Below, one piece after another: positions 1 through 10,278 of a stretch of 64,000 nucleotides of DNA. Every line of letters starts with the position of its first letter. Within the stretch, counting starts at the first letter, position 1. A program made the translations under genes and the position numbers. A model generated the notes under the pieces. The model was not told the DNA's origin, searched no databases, and saw only the letters and a list, made by a program, of their open reading frames with translations. Source of the stretch: Tabrizicola caldifontis (GTDB taxonomy: Bacteria > Pseudomonadota > Alphaproteobacteria > Rhodobacterales > Rhodobacteraceae); the NCBI RefSeq assembly GCF_004762095.1, contig NZ_SIJH01000012.1, forward strand, positions 62,001 through 126,000, given 5' to 3'.

Positions 1-565
1 GCTGGCGGACATCCCGGGTCAGGACATGCGCCGGGACCGGCAGGCCCAAGCGCGCCAGCCGCCGCAGCACCTCGTCGTACAGCGTGGGGCGAGCGAGTTC
101 CGCCTCCAGCTTCTCCAGGATGTCGGGCCGGTGCGCATGGGGCTTCAGCATCGCCGCGTTCCGGTTGCCCACCGCATATTCAATCAGCCGGTATTGCCAG
201 GACTGGAAGCCCGAGCTTTGCCCCAGATCGTCGCGGAAGCGCGTATATTCCGAGGGCGTCATCGTGCGCAGCACGTCCCAGGCGGAATTGAGCTGTTCGA
301 AGATCCGGGCAATGCGGGCCAGCATCTTCGACGCCTCGGCCATGCGGTCGGCGGCAATGGCGCGGCGGGCCGCGTCCATTTCGTAAAGCGCCAGCTTCAT
401 CCAGAGTTCCGAGGTCTGGTGCTGGATGATGAACAGCATCTCGTCATGCGCGGGCGACAGCGGATGCTGCGCGGTCAGGATCTGGTCGATCCCTAGATAG
501 TCGCCATAGGACATGCGCCGCCGGAAATCGGTTTCCGCGCCGTCGGTGGAAGGGTTGTAGGTCAT
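1..565 (-). CDS. kynA: Tryptophan 2,3-dioxygenase, N-terminal part (cut by left edge)
   Basis: The ATG lies at 563-565 and 188 codons stay open to the window edge. The enzyme is a cytosolic heme protein that opens the indole ring of L-tryptophan to N-formylkynurenine, the first step of the kynurenine route to anthranilate. Residues 43-58 read [16 protein letters not shown], the family signature that carries the active-site histidine (His49 here), preceded by PLSPAHDE. Further on, SWQYRLIEY matches the segment holding the substrate-binding arginine. The C-terminal half, with the heme ligand, is outside the window. The gene lies downstream of, and in the same direction as, the 2-aminobenzoyl-CoA operon, so its product feeds that pathway. 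A near copy of that pathway's palindrome lies about 220 bp upstream. Confidence 0.95.
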   Translation of the reverse strand, partial: MTYNPSTDGAETDFRRRMSYGDYLGIDQILTAQHPLSPAHDEMLFIIQHQTSELWMKLALYEMDAARRAIAADRMAEASKMLARIARIFEQLNSAWDVLRTMTPSEYTRFRDDLGQSSGFQSWQYRLIEYAVGNRNAAMLKPHAHRPDILEKLEAELARPTLYDEVLRRLARLGLPVPAHVLTRDVRQ

Positions 566-592
566 GGGTTGCCTCGGTCGCTGAAGAAAGTT

Positions 593-742
593 TCAGACGC
601 GGGCGGCACCCTTCCGGGATAGAACCGACAGCATCCCCATCTTGCGCCAGACCGCGACCCAGCCCGCATGGCGGCAGACCACCGGCAAGGCACGAGCCTC
701 GCGCCGGGTCTGTACGTTCCTCTGTGGCGCGGGCTTCAGCAT
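593..742 (-). CDS. Possible 49-residue ORF upstream of kynA
   Basis: An ATG at 740-742 opens 49 codons ending in TGA at 593-595, 27 bases before the kynA start. Third positions are mostly G or C, but that is true of most frames in this DNA. The peptide is arginine-rich, has no motif I recognise and has only a weak GGGGTG ribosome site. It could be a leader peptide, or simply untranslated kynA leader. I list it because it fills the otherwise empty 247-base gap between ridA and kynA. Confidence 0.2.
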   Translation of the reverse strand: MLKPAPQRNVQTRREARALPVVCRHAGWVAVWRKMGMLSVLSRKGAARV

Positions 743-767
743 GGCACCCCGGGGGTTGATGGTCAGC

Positions 768-804
768 AGGCTAACCGCTGGCCGATGAATTTCAAGTTCG
801 AAAT
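768..804 (-). promoter_or_regulatory. Candidate promoter and MarR-type operator upstream of kynA
   Basis: Positions 788-804 read AATTTCAAGTTCGAAAT, an imperfect palindrome. It differs at two positions from the perfect palindrome between the 2-aminobenzoyl-CoA operons at 7147-7164. On the minus strand it contains a -35-like TTGAAA (795-790). A TAGCCT box (773-768) follows after 16 bases, so a repressor bound here would cover the -35. The site falls just after the ridA stop codon. That the kynA region shares this regulator is an inference from the motif. Confidence 0.45.
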
Positions 805-812
805 ACCGCCGA

Positions 813-1217
813 TCAAGGGATCACGGCGGTGGCCTCGATCTCCACCTTCGCCCTGTCCTCGACCAGCGCCACAACCTGCACCAGCGCCATGGCCGGGTAA
901 TGCCGCCCGATCACCGACTTGTATATGCGCCCAAGCTCTTTCAGGTTGGCCAGGTATTCCCGCTTGTCGGTGACATACCAGGTCAGCCGGACAAGGTGTT
1001 CCGGCCCCGCCCCGGCGCAGGCCAGCACCTCGACGATGCTTTTCAGCGCCTGTTCCACCTGGCCCGCGAAATCGTCGGTCTCGAAGACCTGGTCCGCGTT
1101 CCAGCCGATGATGCCGCCGGTAAACACCATCCGACCGGTGGCGGCGACGCCGTTGGAATAGCCGATGGCGGGTTTCCAGTGCGCGGGATGCAGGAACTGG
1201 TGGGGGCTCTGGGTCAT
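813..1217 (-). CDS. RidA-family imine/enamine deaminase
   Basis: This 134-residue protein is the usual length for the RidA/YjgF/UK114 family, small cytosolic trimers that hydrolyse reactive enamines and imines to ketones plus ammonia. Visible features are the VFTGGIIGWNAD strand-loop near the N-terminus, VEQALKSIVEVLACAGA in the middle and ALVQVVALVEDRAKVEIEATA at the end, the family's typical C-terminal strand. Its ATG overlaps the stop of the upstream thioesterase (ATGA at 1214-1217), so it is the last gene of the operon. The operon's monooxygenase/reductase yields an amino-substituted cyclohexene-carboxyl-CoA, formally an enamine. A RidA that releases its ammonia would fit well, but this role is inferred. 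Confidence 0.88.
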   Translation of the reverse strand: MTQSPHQFLHPAHWKPAIGYSNGVAATGRMVFTGGIIGWNADQVFETDDFAGQVEQALKSIVEVLACAGAGPEHLVRLTWYVTDKREYLANLKELGRIYKSVIGRHYPAMALVQVVALVEDRAKVEIEATAVIP

Positions 1218-1621
1218 GCGTCCTCCAGATGGGCGGCAAGGGTGGTGCGGATGGCGTCCGGCCAGCGGCCGGGGCGGTGGTCGGGGCCAAGCCAGACCAG
1301 GGTCAGCCGGGCAGTCAGACGATGCTGCCCGGCGCAGCGGGCCTCCAGCCGAAAGGTGGCAGAAGAGGCGCCCAGCCGTTCCGCATCCAGCGTCCAGTCC
1401 AGCACCTCGCCCAGCCGCGAGGGCGCCTTGAAATCGGTTTCCACCCGGGCGGTCGGCACGCCGATGCCGTCGGCCATCATCGCGTGGTAGGAATAGCCGA
1501 CCACCTCGCGGAAGAAGTTCTCCATGACCGAGTTGGTCATCTCGAAATAGCGCGGGTAGAAGACGATCCCGGCCGGGTCGCAATGGTTGAACTCGATGCG
1601 GATCTGGCGACGGTAGGTCAT
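1214..1621 (-). CDS. Hotdog-fold acyl-CoA thioesterase (4-hydroxybenzoyl-CoA type)
   Basis: The 135-residue protein is a typical single hotdog domain. Residues 11-26, [16 protein letters not shown], contain the D-x-x-G-x-V-x(3)-Y core of the 4-hydroxybenzoyl-CoA thioesterase family with the catalytic aspartate. Such enzymes hydrolyse acyl- or aroyl-CoA thioesters in the cytosol. The gene overlaps both neighbours by four bases (ATGA junctions at 1214-1217 and 1618-1621), so it is translationally coupled between the acyl-CoA dehydrogenase and RidA. In a CoA-dependent aromatic pathway its likely job is to release CoA from a dead-end or final intermediate. The substrate cannot be read from the sequence. 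Confidence 0.88.
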   Translation of the reverse strand: MTYRRQIRIEFNHCDPAGIVFYPRYFEMTNSVMENFFREVVGYSYHAMMADGIGVPTARVETDFKAPSRLGEVLDWTLDAERLGASSATFRLEARCAGQHRLTARLTLVWLGPDHRPGRWPDAIRTTLAAHLEDA

Positions 1622-2754
1622 GCCAGCACGCTGCGGGCGATGACGACGCGCTGCACGTCCGAGGCGCCCTCGTAGATGCGCAGCGCCCGGATCTCGCGAT
1701 ACAGGCTTTCGACGACCGAGCCATATCGGACCCCATCGCCGCCATGCAGCTGCACGGCCATGTCGATCACTTCCTGCGCGGCCTCGGTGGCGTAAAGCTT
1801 CGCCATCGCCGCCTCGCGCGTGACGCGGGCCGCGCCCATGTCCTTCACCCAGGCCGCGCGATAGACCAGAAGCGCGGCCGCGTCGATCTTCAGCGCCATG
1901 TCGGCAAGATGGCCCTGTACCATCTGCAGCTCGGCCAGCGCCTGCCCCTGGATGCGCCGCGCCCTGACGCGCGCCAGCGCCTCGTCCAGCGCGCGGCGGG
2001 CAAAGCCCAACGCCGCCGCGCCCACGGTCGGGCGGAACACGTCCAGGACCGACATGGCCAGCTTGAACCCCTCTCCCGGCGCGCCGATCAGCGCGTCTTC
2101 CGGCAGGACCATGCCCCGCATCCGCAGCGTGGCCAGCGGATGCGGGGCGATCACCTCCAGTCGCTCCACCACCTCAAGGCCGGGCGTATCGACGGGCATG
2201 AGGAAGGCCGACAGGCCGCGCGCGCCCGGTGCCTCGCCGGTGCGGGCGAACAGCACATAGACATCGGCGATCCCGCCGTTCGAGATCCAGGTCTTTTCTC
2301 CCTCGATCAGCCAGCCGCCCTGAACCCGCGTTGCGGTGGTCGCCGTTGCGGCCACGTCCGAGCCCGAACCGGGCTCGGTCAGCGCAAAGCCGGAAATAGC
2401 CCGCCCCTCCCGCGTCTGCTCCAGCCACGCGCGCTGCGACGGCGTACCGAACAGGCTGACCGCCCCCATTCCCAGCCCCTGCATCGCAAAGGCGAAATCG
2501 GCCAGCCCGTCGTGCCGCGCCAGCGTCTCCCGGATCAGGCACAGCGTGCGCACGTCGAGCCGCTCGCCCTCTCCCGCCCCGGAATGGCGCAGCCACCCCC
2601 CCTGCCCGAGGGCCACCACCAGCGCCCGGCAGGCCGCATCCACATCGCCATGATCCACCGGCAGATATCCGGCGCACCAGTCCTCCAGCCGCGCCGCAAG
2701 GTCGCGGTGGCGAGACTCGAAGAACGGCCAGTCAAGAAAGCTGCGATCGCTCAT
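1618..2754 (-). CDS. Acyl-CoA dehydrogenase
   Basis: This 378-residue FAD enzyme has standard family length. It carries the first signature in [13 protein letters not shown], followed by [15 protein letters not shown], and the second near the C-terminus in [11 protein letters not shown] and [18 protein letters not shown], where the glutamate of IYEG sits at the usual catalytic-base position. It desaturates a CoA thioester, passing electrons to electron-transfer flavoprotein. In this operon the substrate is probably a ring or ring-opened product of 2-aminobenzoyl-CoA. The gene overlaps the thioesterase by ATGA. It is separated from the upstream crotonase by 57 bases that hold a hairpin and a GGATATTTG element ending at its start codon. 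Confidence 0.93.
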   Translation of the reverse strand: MSDRSFLDWPFFESRHRDLAARLEDWCAGYLPVDHGDVDAACRALVVALGQGGWLRHSGAGEGERLDVRTLCLIRETLARHDGLADFAFAMQGLGMGAVSLFGTPSQRAWLEQTREGRAISGFALTEPGSGSDVAATATTATRVQGGWLIEGEKTWISNGGIADVYVLFARTGEAPGARGLSAFLMPVDTPGLEVVERLEVIAPHPLATLRMRGMVLPEDALIGAPGEGFKLAMSVLDVFRPTVGAAALGFARRALDEALARVRARRIQGQALAELQMVQGHLADMALKIDAAALLVYRAAWVKDMGAARVTREAAMAKLYATEAAQEVIDMAVQLHGGDGVRYGSVVESLYREIRALRIYEGASDVQRVVIARSVLA

Positions 2755-2804
2755 TCTTCCGTTCCCAAATATCCCACGGGGGTGCGGGGGTGTGAAACCC
2801 CCGC
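2755..2804 (-). repeat. Intra-operon hairpin plus GGATATTTG element
   Basis: On the minus strand a perfect 8-bp stem (GCGGGGGT and ACCCCCGC, plus-strand 2784-2791 and 2797-2804) is followed by CCCGTGGGATATTTGGGAAC and then GGAAGA directly before the acyl-CoA dehydrogenase ATG. A very similar block lies at 22571-22620 before an ABC permease, and a looser one at 34750-34790. The stem could end or slow transcription after the crotonase gene, while the trailing GGAAG acts as ribosome site for the next gene. Confidence 0.55.
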
Positions 2805-2811
2805 TCCTCGC

Positions 2812-3627
2812 TCAGTCACCCTGAAACACCGGCTGTTCCCGGGCGACAAAGGCCCGATAGGCCCGTTCGAAGTCCTTCGTCTGCATGCAGATCGCCTGCG
2901 CCTGCGCCTCGGCCTCGATCGCCTGGTCCAGCCCCATGTTCCACTCCTGGTTCAGCTGGGTCTTGGTGATCCCATGCGCGAAGGTAGGCCCCGCCGCCAG
3001 TTGCCGGGCCAGCGTCATCGCCGCCTCTTCCAGCGCCTCGGGCGCATGGAGCGCGTTCCAGAACCCCCAGCGCTCGCCTTCCTCGGCCCGCATGACGCGC
3101 CCGGTATACAGAAGTTCCGCCGCCCGCCCCTGCCCGATGATCCGGGGCAGCATGGCGCAGGCGCCCATGTCGCAGCCGGCAAGGCCGACCCGTGTGAACA
3201 GGAAGGCGCATTTCGCACCAGGGGTTGCCAGCCGCAGGTCGGATGCCATGGCCATGATCGCCCCCGCGCCGACGCAGACCCCGTCCACCGCCGCGATCAC
3301 GGGCTTGCCGCAGCCGATCATCGCCTTGACCAGATCGCCGGTCATCCGGGTGAAGGCGAGAAGGCCCTTCATGTCCATGCCGACCAGCGGGCCGATGATG
3401 TCATGCACATCGCCGCCGGAACAGAAGTTGCCCCCGTTCGGGCCCAGCACAACCACATCAACATCGGTTGCATGGACCAGCGCGCGGAAGGTGTCGCGCA
3501 GCTCGGCATAGCTTTCGAAAGTCAGCGGGTTCTTCCGCTCGGGCCGGTTCAGACGGATGGTGGCGATCCGGTCGCGGACCTCCCACAGGAAATGGGCGGG
3601 CTTCAGCCCGGCAAGTTCGATCATCAC
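2812..3627 (-). CDS. Crotonase-fold enzyme of the 2-aminobenzoyl-CoA cluster
   Basis: A 271-residue member of the enoyl-CoA hydratase/isomerase superfamily. The CoA and oxyanion-hole segments are clear: [14 protein letters not shown] near residue 65 and [16 protein letters not shown] near residue 115. The two glutamates of classical hydratases are not evident: [11 protein letters not shown] replaces the usual GGGxELAxxxD, and GLAGCDMGA has an aspartate region where PExxLGxxPG is expected. It may therefore catalyse something other than hydration, for instance hydrolytic ring opening as crotonase-fold ring hydrolases do. It is coupled to the MarR gene by ATGA at 3624-3627. The family is certain, the reaction is not. 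Confidence 0.88.
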   Translation of the reverse strand: MMIELAGLKPAHFLWEVRDRIATIRLNRPERKNPLTFESYAELRDTFRALVHATDVDVVVLGPNGGNFCSGGDVHDIIGPLVGMDMKGLLAFTRMTGDLVKAMIGCGKPVIAAVDGVCVGAGAIMAMASDLRLATPGAKCAFLFTRVGLAGCDMGACAMLPRIIGQGRAAELLYTGRVMRAEEGERWGFWNALHAPEALEEAAMTLARQLAAGPTFAHGITKTQLNQEWNMGLDQAIEAEAQAQAICMQTKDFERAYRAFVAREQPVFQGD

Positions 3628-4058
3628 GCACCTCGCATGCGTTTGAGAATGTCAGTGAGGCTGTCCAGGTCCGCCTCGGACAGGCCCGCGAACAGGCGCG
3701 AGACCTCGGCCTCGTGTTCTGCCGCCAGCCCCTCGAACTGCGCCAGCCCCTCGGGCGTCAGTGCGACATGCACCGTGCGGCGGTCGGTTTCCGACGGCGT
3801 GCGGCGAACAAGGCCGTCCTTCTCCAGCCGGTCAACCACCGTGGTCGCATTGCCGTTTGAAACCAGCAACATGCGGCTGAGTTCGCTCATCGTCACGCCT
3901 TCGCGGCGACGGTAGAGCGCGGCCATCACGTCGAAACGCGGCAGCGTCGTGTCGTGCCGCACGCGCAGGAATTCGCGCAACTCGCCCTCGGCGGCGCGGG
4001 TGACACCCAGCAGGCGAATCCACATCTTCAGGCGGCGCTTGGACAGGGGGTCGCTCAT
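3624..4058 (-). CDS. MarR-family transcriptional regulator
   Basis: A 144-residue single-domain protein with a winged helix: [20 protein letters not shown] is the helix-turn-helix and [20 protein letters not shown] the wing with its DxR motif. Family members are dimers that repress operons until an aromatic ligand or CoA thioester releases them from a palindrome. It lies inside the leftward operon, overlapping SDR and crotonase genes by ATGA at each end. The palindrome TTTCAAGCTTGAAA between the two divergent operons (7149-7162) is the obvious candidate target. The likely inducer is 2-aminobenzoyl-CoA or anthranilate (inferred). Confidence 0.9.
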   Translation of the reverse strand: MSDPLSKRRLKMWIRLLGVTRAAEGELREFLRVRHDTTLPRFDVMAALYRRREGVTMSELSRMLLVSNGNATTVVDRLEKDGLVRRTPSETDRRTVHVALTPEGLAQFEGLAAEHEAEVSRLFAGLSEADLDSLTDILKRMRGA

Positions 4059-4798
4059 ACCTCACCCCCTGCAATGGTGATCGACTGCCCGTTGATCCCG
4101 TCGCTGCCCGGCCCGCACAGGAACAGCGCGGCGGCGGTCACCTCGTCGGGGCGGTAAAGGCGGTTCTGCGGACTGAGCGCCTCCAGCGCGGCGCGGGCCT
4201 CGGCCAGGCTGCGGCCAGTCTTTTCGCTGATGACGCGGATCGAGTTCTCCGTCATCTCGGTGTCCAGAAACCCCGGGCAGATAGCGTTCACCGTGACCGG
4301 TCTGCGGGCGACCTCCAGCGCAAGAGACCGGACCAGGCCCATCACCCCGTGCTTGGCTGCCGCATAGGGTGCAATCTTGGCATAGCCCTTCAGGCTCGCG
4401 GTCGAGGCTACGGCGACCAGCCGCCCCCAGCCGTCGAACTGCCGCAGACCTTCGCGAAAGGTCAGGAACACGCCGGTCAGGTTCACCGCCAGCATCCGGT
4501 TCCACTGGTCCAGCGTGGTGCGGACAAACGGCGCAGAATCGGCCTGCCCGGCGTTGGCGATGACGATGTCCACCCGCCCCGCCTGCGCATACAGCGCCTG
4601 AACCGAGGCCTCGTCCGTCACGTCGCAGGGCAGCGCGCGGATTGCGGGATGCTGCGCGGCGGTGGCCTCCAGGGCAGAGACCCGGCGACCGCATATCACG
4701 ACCTCTGCCGCACCGGCCCGGGCAAAACCCAGCGCAAGGTCGGCCCCTGCCCCGGAGCCCCCGCCTGTCACCAGTACCCGCCGCCTTGCAATGGTCAT
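4055..4798 (-). CDS. SDR-family dehydrogenase of the 2-aminobenzoyl-CoA operon
   Basis: A 247-residue classical short-chain dehydrogenase. The nucleotide-binding loop VTGGGSGAG is at residues 9-17, NAG follows at about 80, a serine lies in AVASTAS, and the catalytic tyrosine and lysine are in YAAAKHG. Start chosen at 4798 because its ATG overlaps the stop of the monooxygenase/reductase (ATGA at 4795-4798); longer readings in this frame run antisense-like through that gene. It probably oxidises or reduces a hydroxyl or keto group on the partly reduced ring. The acidic residue after the second strand that would fix NAD or NADP preference is not obvious. Confidence 0.9.
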   Translation of the reverse strand: MTIARRRVLVTGGGSGAGADLALGFARAGAAEVVICGRRVSALEATAAQHPAIRALPCDVTDEASVQALYAQAGRVDIVIANAGQADSAPFVRTTLDQWNRMLAVNLTGVFLTFREGLRQFDGWGRLVAVASTASLKGYAKIAPYAAAKHGVMGLVRSLALEVARRPVTVNAICPGFLDTEMTENSIRVISEKTGRSLAEARAALEALSPQNRLYRPDEVTAAALFLCGPGSDGINGQSITIAGGEV

Positions 4799-7080
4799 GC
4801 CCGGATCACCTCGGTTGCCTTTTGCGCCAGCCGCCGCATCTGGTCGCGCCCCGCAAGATACGGCAGCGGCCAGTCGGTGGCCTGATCCTGCATGGCAACG
4901 GATGCATGCAGCGTCCAGTAGGGATTGGCCAGATGCGGCCGGGCAAGGCAGACCAGATCGGCCCGACCCGCCAGAAGGATCGAGTTCACATGGTCGGTCT
5001 CGGTGATGTTGCCCACGGCCATGGTGGCAAGGCCCGCCTCGTTGCGGATGCGGTCGCTGAAGGGCGTCTGGAACATCCGGCCATAGACCGGCCGCGCCTC
5101 GGTCGAGGTCTGGCCGGCGGAAACGTCGATGATGTCGGCGCCGGCTGCGGCGAACATCCTTGCGATCTGCACCGCCTCTTCCGGGGTCACGCCATGGTCG
5201 CCCACCCAGTCGGTTGCGCTGATACGGACCGAAAGCGGCTTCTCCTCGCCCCACGCCGCGCGCATGGCCCGCAGCACCTCCAGGGGCCAGCGCATCCTGT
5301 TCTCCAGCGATCCGCCATAGGCGTCGGTCCGGCGGTTCGACAGCGGGCTGATGAAGGACGACACAAGATAGCCGTGCGCCGCGTGCAGTTCGACCATGTC
5401 GAAGCCCACGCGTTTCGCCATTTCGGTGGCTGCGACGAATTCCGCGGTAACTGCCTCCATGTCGGCCCTGGTCATCTCGCGCGGGATGGCATTCCGTGGT
5501 GACCAAGGGATCGGCGAGGGGGCAATGATTTCCCAGTTTCCCGAGGGCAAGGGCGCATCGCCATCCTCCCAGCCGACCTGGGTGCTTGCCTTGCGGCCCG
5601 CGTGGCCGATCTGGCAGCAGATCTTTGCCGTGGTTTCGGCATGGACGAAATCGACGATCCGCTTCCAGGCAACCTCGTGTTCGGGGGCGTAAAGGCCGGG
5701 GCAGCCGGGGGTGATGCGGCCCTGCGCGCTGGTGCAGGTCATTTCGGTATAGACCAGTCCTGCGCCGCCCTTGGCGCGTTCGCCGTAATGCACCAGATGC
5801 CAGTCGGTCGGGCAGCCATCCACCGCCTTGTACTGCGCCATCGGCGAGACAACGACACGGTTCTTCAGTTCCATGTTCCGCAGCCGGAAGGGCGCGAACA
5901 TCGGCTTGCGTCCCTTCCGTCCGCCCGCCTGTTCCTGGAACCAGTCTTCGACCCCAGCCAGCCATTCGGGGTCGCGCAGGCGCAGGTTCTCGTGGCTGAT
6001 CCGCTGGCTGCGGGTCAGCAGCGAATAGGCGAACTGTTCCGGCGGCAGGTCGAGGTAGCGTTCCACCTGCTCGAACCATTCCAGGCTGTTGCGCGCGGCC
6101 GATTGCAGGCGCAGCACCTCGACCCGGCGTTCGTCCTGATAGCGCTGGAATGCGGCCTCCATCGTGGGCTCGCTGTGCAGGTATTCGGCCAGGGCGATCG
6201 CGCTGTCGAAGGCCAACCGCGTGCCCGAGCCGATCGAGAAATGCCCCGTCGCCGCCGCGTCGCCCATCAGCACGACATTCTGGTGATACCATTTCCCGCA
6301 GATCACCCGGGGGAAGTTCATCCAGACCGCCGATCCGCGCAGGTGGGCTGCGTTCGAGATCAGCTCATGCCCGCCAAGGTGACGCTCGAAGATCCTGCGG
6401 CAGGTTTCGACCGTTTCTTCCTTCGACATGCCGGCAAAGCCCCAGCGGTCCCAGGTCTGCTGAGTGCATTCCACAATGAATGTCGCAGTGTTCGCGTCGA
6501 ACTGGTAGGCATGGGCCCAGACCCAGCCGTGTTCGGTCTTCTCGAAAATGAAGGTAAAGGCGTCGTCGAACTTCTGATGTGTCCCAAGCCAGACGAACTT
6601 GCACAGGCGCATGTCGATGTCGGGCTGGAACACGTCCGCATATTCCTTGCGCACAGCCGAATTGATCCCGTCAGACGCGACGACAAGATCGTAGTCGTGA
6701 CGGTAGTCCTCGGCCGACTTGAACTCGGTCTCGAAGCGCATCTCGACCCCCAGTTCCCGCGCCCGGGCCTGCAACAGGATCAGCATCTGCTTGCGGCCGA
6801 TGCCCGCAAACCCGTGCCCGCCAGACACGGTGCGAACCCCGTTATGGACCACGGCGATATCGTCCCAGTAGGCAAAGTGGTCGCGGATCGCCTGGGCCGA
6901 GACGGGGTCGTTCTTCGTCATCCGCCCAAGCGCATCATCCGAAAGCACGACGCCCCAACCAAAGGTATCGTTGGCGCGGTTGCGCTCCAGCACGGTGATC
7001 TGATGCGCCGGATTGCGCAGCTTCATCGAGATCGCGAAGTAGAGACCGGCAGGACCGCCGCCAAGGCAGAGAATCTTCAT
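4795..7080 (-). CDS. 2-Aminobenzoyl-CoA monooxygenase/reductase (bifunctional)
   Basis: This 761-residue fusion has an N-terminal FAD aromatic hydroxylase domain (about 1-385; [15 protein letters not shown] at 7-21, then [10 protein letters not shown] and [19 protein letters not shown]) and a C-terminal Old Yellow Enzyme domain (about 393-761, from [16 protein letters not shown], with GHAGRKAST as flavin/substrate motif). This architecture is the described 2-aminobenzoyl-CoA monooxygenase/reductase, also annotated as salicylyl-CoA 5-hydroxylase/oxidoreductase. It hydroxylates 2-aminobenzoyl-CoA at C5 and then reduces the ring with NADH, dearomatising it without ring-cleaving dioxygenase chemistry. 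It heads the leftward operon. No aryl-CoA ligase gene is in the window. Confidence 0.93.
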   Translation of the reverse strand: MKILCLGGGPAGLYFAISMKLRNPAHQITVLERNRANDTFGWGVVLSDDALGRMTKNDPVSAQAIRDHFAYWDDIAVVHNGVRTVSGGHGFAGIGRKQMLILLQARARELGVEMRFETEFKSAEDYRHDYDLVVASDGINSAVRKEYADVFQPDIDMRLCKFVWLGTHQKFDDAFTFIFEKTEHGWVWAHAYQFDANTATFIVECTQQTWDRWGFAGMSKEETVETCRRIFERHLGGHELISNAAHLRGSAVWMNFPRVICGKWYHQNVVLMGDAAATGHFSIGSGTRLAFDSAIALAEYLHSEPTMEAAFQRYQDERRVEVLRLQSAARNSLEWFEQVERYLDLPPEQFAYSLLTRSQRISHENLRLRDPEWLAGVEDWFQEQAGGRKGRKPMFAPFRLRNMELKNRVVVSPMAQYKAVDGCPTDWHLVHYGERAKGGAGLVYTEMTCTSAQGRITPGCPGLYAPEHEVAWKRIVDFVHAETTAKICCQIGHAGRKASTQVGWEDGDAPLPSGNWEIIAPSPIPWSPRNAIPREMTRADMEAVTAEFVAATEMAKRVGFDMVELHAAHGYLVSSFISPLSNRRTDAYGGSLENRMRWPLEVLRAMRAAWGEEKPLSVRISATDWVGDHGVTPEEAVQIARMFAAAGADIIDVSAGQTSTEARPVYGRMFQTPFSDRIRNEAGLATMAVGNITETDHVNSILLAGRADLVCLARPHLANPYWTLHASVAMQDQATDWPLPYLAGRDQMRRLAQKATEVIRA

Positions 7081-7146
7081 GGGTCATGTTCCTGTTCTGG
7101 CGCACGGATGCTGCGCCGTTGCGGAAAGCTTGCACCGGCCCGCAAT

Positions 7147-7176
7147 AATTTCAAGCTTGAAATTTCATACTTGAAA
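7147..7176. promoter_or_regulatory. Tandem palindromic operators between divergent catabolic operons
   Basis: Positions 7147-7164 form the perfect 18-bp palindrome AATTTCAAGCTTGAAATT. It is abutted by a second, degenerate copy, TTTCATACTTGAAA, at 7163-7176. The pair sits in the 113-base gap between the leftward monooxygenase/reductase operon (start 7080) and the rightward hydratase operon (start 7194). Adjacent dyads of this kind are typical MarR-dimer sites, so the MarR protein encoded at 3624-4058 probably controls both operons here. A related dyad lies upstream of kynA at 788-804. Confidence 0.7.
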
Positions 7177-7193
7177 AAAATGCCGAAGGGGCG

Positions 7194-7961
7194 ATGATGC
7201 CGGACATGGACCTGATGATCGAAAGCATGCACGGATGGGCACGGCTGACGCTGAACCGTCCGGCACAGAGAAACGCGCTGAACACGGCCCTGCTGGCAGC
7301 GGTGGCGGATGCACTTGGCCGCCTGGCCGATGACCCCGCCTGCCGCGTCGTGGTGCTGACCGGGGCCGAAGGCAACTTTGCCGCCGGGGCAGATATCGGC
7401 GAGATCGAGCACAAGACCAGCGCCGAGGGCGCGGCCGACCCGCGCAAGGCGCATTGGGCGGCGATCCGCGCCTTCCCCAAGCCCCTGATCGCGGCGGTGG
7501 ATGGCTTCGCCCTGGGCGGAGGCTTCGAACTGGCGCTGATGGCCGACCTCATGGTGCTGGGTGCCACCGCCCGGCTGGGCCTGCCAGAGACCAACCTGGG
7601 CCTGATCCCCGGTGCGGGCGGCGGGCAGCGGCTGATGGCGCTGGCCGGACGCGCCCGGGCGATGCGCATGGTGCTGACGGGCGAAATCATCGACGCGCAG
7701 ACCGCAGTGGACTGGGGAATTGCTGCCTTTCTGTCCGAAGGCGCCGCCGCCGAGGCGGCAGAACCCCTTGCTGCGCGCCTCGCCGCCCGCGCCCCCCTCG
7801 CGCTGATGGCCGCCAAGCGTGCCCTGATCGCGGGCGAGGAAAGGGCTCTGGCCCTGGCCGAGGAACGCGCGGCCTTCGAGGCGCTCCTGGACACCGCCGA
7901 CAAGGCCGAAGGCATCCGCGCCTTCCGCGACCGTCGCAAGCCGGAGTTCAAGGGGCAATGA
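7194..7961 (+). CDS. Enoyl-CoA hydratase
   Basis: A 255-residue crotonase-fold protein of the PaaF type. NFAAGADIGEI carries the first oxyanion-hole segment. GGGFELALMADLMV and LPETNLGLIPGAGG hold the two expected catalytic glutamates, so ordinary syn-hydration of a trans-enoyl-CoA is well supported. This contrasts with the crotonase at 2812-3627. AAGGGG at 7185-7190 precedes the ATG at 7194; a second ATG follows directly. It is the first gene of the rightward operon and overlaps the dehydrogenase by ATGA (7958-7961). It acts on the ring-opened dicarboxylic CoA ester. Confidence 0.93.
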   Translation: MMPDMDLMIESMHGWARLTLNRPAQRNALNTALLAAVADALGRLADDPACRVVVLTGAEGNFAAGADIGEIEHKTSAEGAADPRKAHWAAIRAFPKPLIAAVDGFALGGGFELALMADLMVLGATARLGLPETNLGLIPGAGGGQRLMALAGRARAMRMVLTGEIIDAQTAVDWGIAAFLSEGAAAEAAEPLAARLAARAPLALMAAKRALIAGEERALALAEERAAFEALLDTADKAEGIRAFRDRRKPEFKGQ

Positions 7962-9066
7962 TCATCGGTGTCGTCGGCCTTGGCGCGATGGGTCTGGGGA
8001 TCGCGCAGGTGTTTGCCCAGGCAGGCCATCCGGTACGGGCAACCGATGCCGCGGACGCCGCCCGCGCATCGGCCCGCGAACGAATGGCGGCCGCCCTGGC
8101 CCCCAGGGTCGCCAAGGGAGCGATGACCGGGGCCGAGCGCGACGCCACGCTTGCCCGGCTGACCGTGGTGGACACGGTGGAGGACATCGCCCCCGCTGGT
8201 CTGGTGATCGAGGCTGTGGCCGAACGGCTGGAAGTCAAGCAGGCGGTGTTCCGATCTCTGGAGCCGCTTCTGCCCGCCGACGCGGTGCTGGCCACGAATA
8301 CCTCATCCCTTTCAGTCGCGGCGATCGCCGAAGGGCTGGCGCGGCCCGGTCAGGTGCTGGGCCTGCACTTCTTCAACCCCGCCCCGGTGATGAAGCTGGT
8401 AGAACTCGTGGCCCATGCCGGAACCACCGCCGCCGCGCTGGATCTGGCGCGCAGCCTTGCCGAAGGCGCGGGCAAGGTGGTCATCGCCTGCCCCGACCGT
8501 CCGGGCTTCATCGTCAACCGCTGCGCCCGGCCCTATTATGGCGAGGCACTGGCGCTGCTGGAGGAAGGCCGAACCGCCACCGAGATCGACGCGGCAATGG
8601 TGGCGGCAGGATACCGGCTTGGCCCCTTCGCGCTGATCGACCTGATCGGCGCCGACATCAACCTGGCCGCGACCGAAAGCCTTGCGGCGGCGATGGGGGG
8701 CCACCCGCGCTATCATGTGTTCAGGGCGCTGCGCGACCAGGTCGCGCGGGGCGAGCTGGGGCGCAAGAGCGGGCGGGGTTTCGTCTTTCCCGCCGAGCCG
8801 GCGCCACCTCCCGCCGACGCCGAGGCCATCGCCCTGCGGATCGAGGCCGCCTTGGCAAACGAGGCCGCCTGGCTACTGTCCGAAGGAGGGGTGACGGCTG
8901 AAGGCATCGACACGGCGATGAAGCTGGGCCTGAATTTCCCGCGTGGCCCCTTCGAGGCCCGCGCGCGGCACGGGGCAGACCGCATCCGCGCCACGCTCGC
9001 CGCGCTGGAGGCCGCCGCGCCCCCGCATCTGAAAACCCGCTACCTGCCCGCACCGGAGCCAAGCCC

Positions 9067-9070
<4 letters not shown>
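7958..9070 (+). CDS. 3-Hydroxyacyl-CoA dehydrogenase
   Basis: The 370-residue protein starts at the ATG overlapping the hydratase stop; the same frame stays open upstream but there is only antiparallel noise within the hydratase gene. GVVGLGAMGLGIAQVFAQAG is the NAD-binding loop. NTSSLSV and LHFFNPAPVMKLVELV contain the catalytic histidine-glutamate pair. A second C-terminal helical domain, beginning near residue 290, is present in the longer PaaH-like forms. It oxidises a 3-hydroxyacyl-CoA, probably 3-hydroxyadipyl-CoA-like, to the 3-oxo form. It overlaps the thiolase start by four bases. Confidence 0.93.
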
Positions 9071-10242
<1,172 letters not shown>

Positions 10243-10248
10243 CACGAC

Positions 10249-10278
10249 GGGCCAGGTGCAGCCGGACTGCACAGGCCC
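10249..10278 (+). terminator. Hairpin after the thiolase gene
   Basis: GGGCC (10249-10253) pairs with GGCCC (10274-10278), and GTGCAG (10256-10261) with CTGCAC (10267-10272), giving an 11-bp stem with small bulges and a five-base loop. It starts seven bases after the thiolase stop. No T-run follows, so termination may be inefficient or factor-aided. Confidence 0.45.

Noticed and set aside
1744-3915. A 723-codon plus-strand ORF antisense to the acyl-CoA dehydrogenase and crotonase
   Set aside because: Same reasoning: low-complexity antisense translation, no ribosome site, and well-supported genes on the other strand.
4055-6292. A single 745-codon minus-strand protein ending in the SDR domain
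   Set aside because: Its first 498 residues are an out-of-frame reading of the monooxygenase/reductase gene. The SDR begins at the ATGA junction at 4795-4798.
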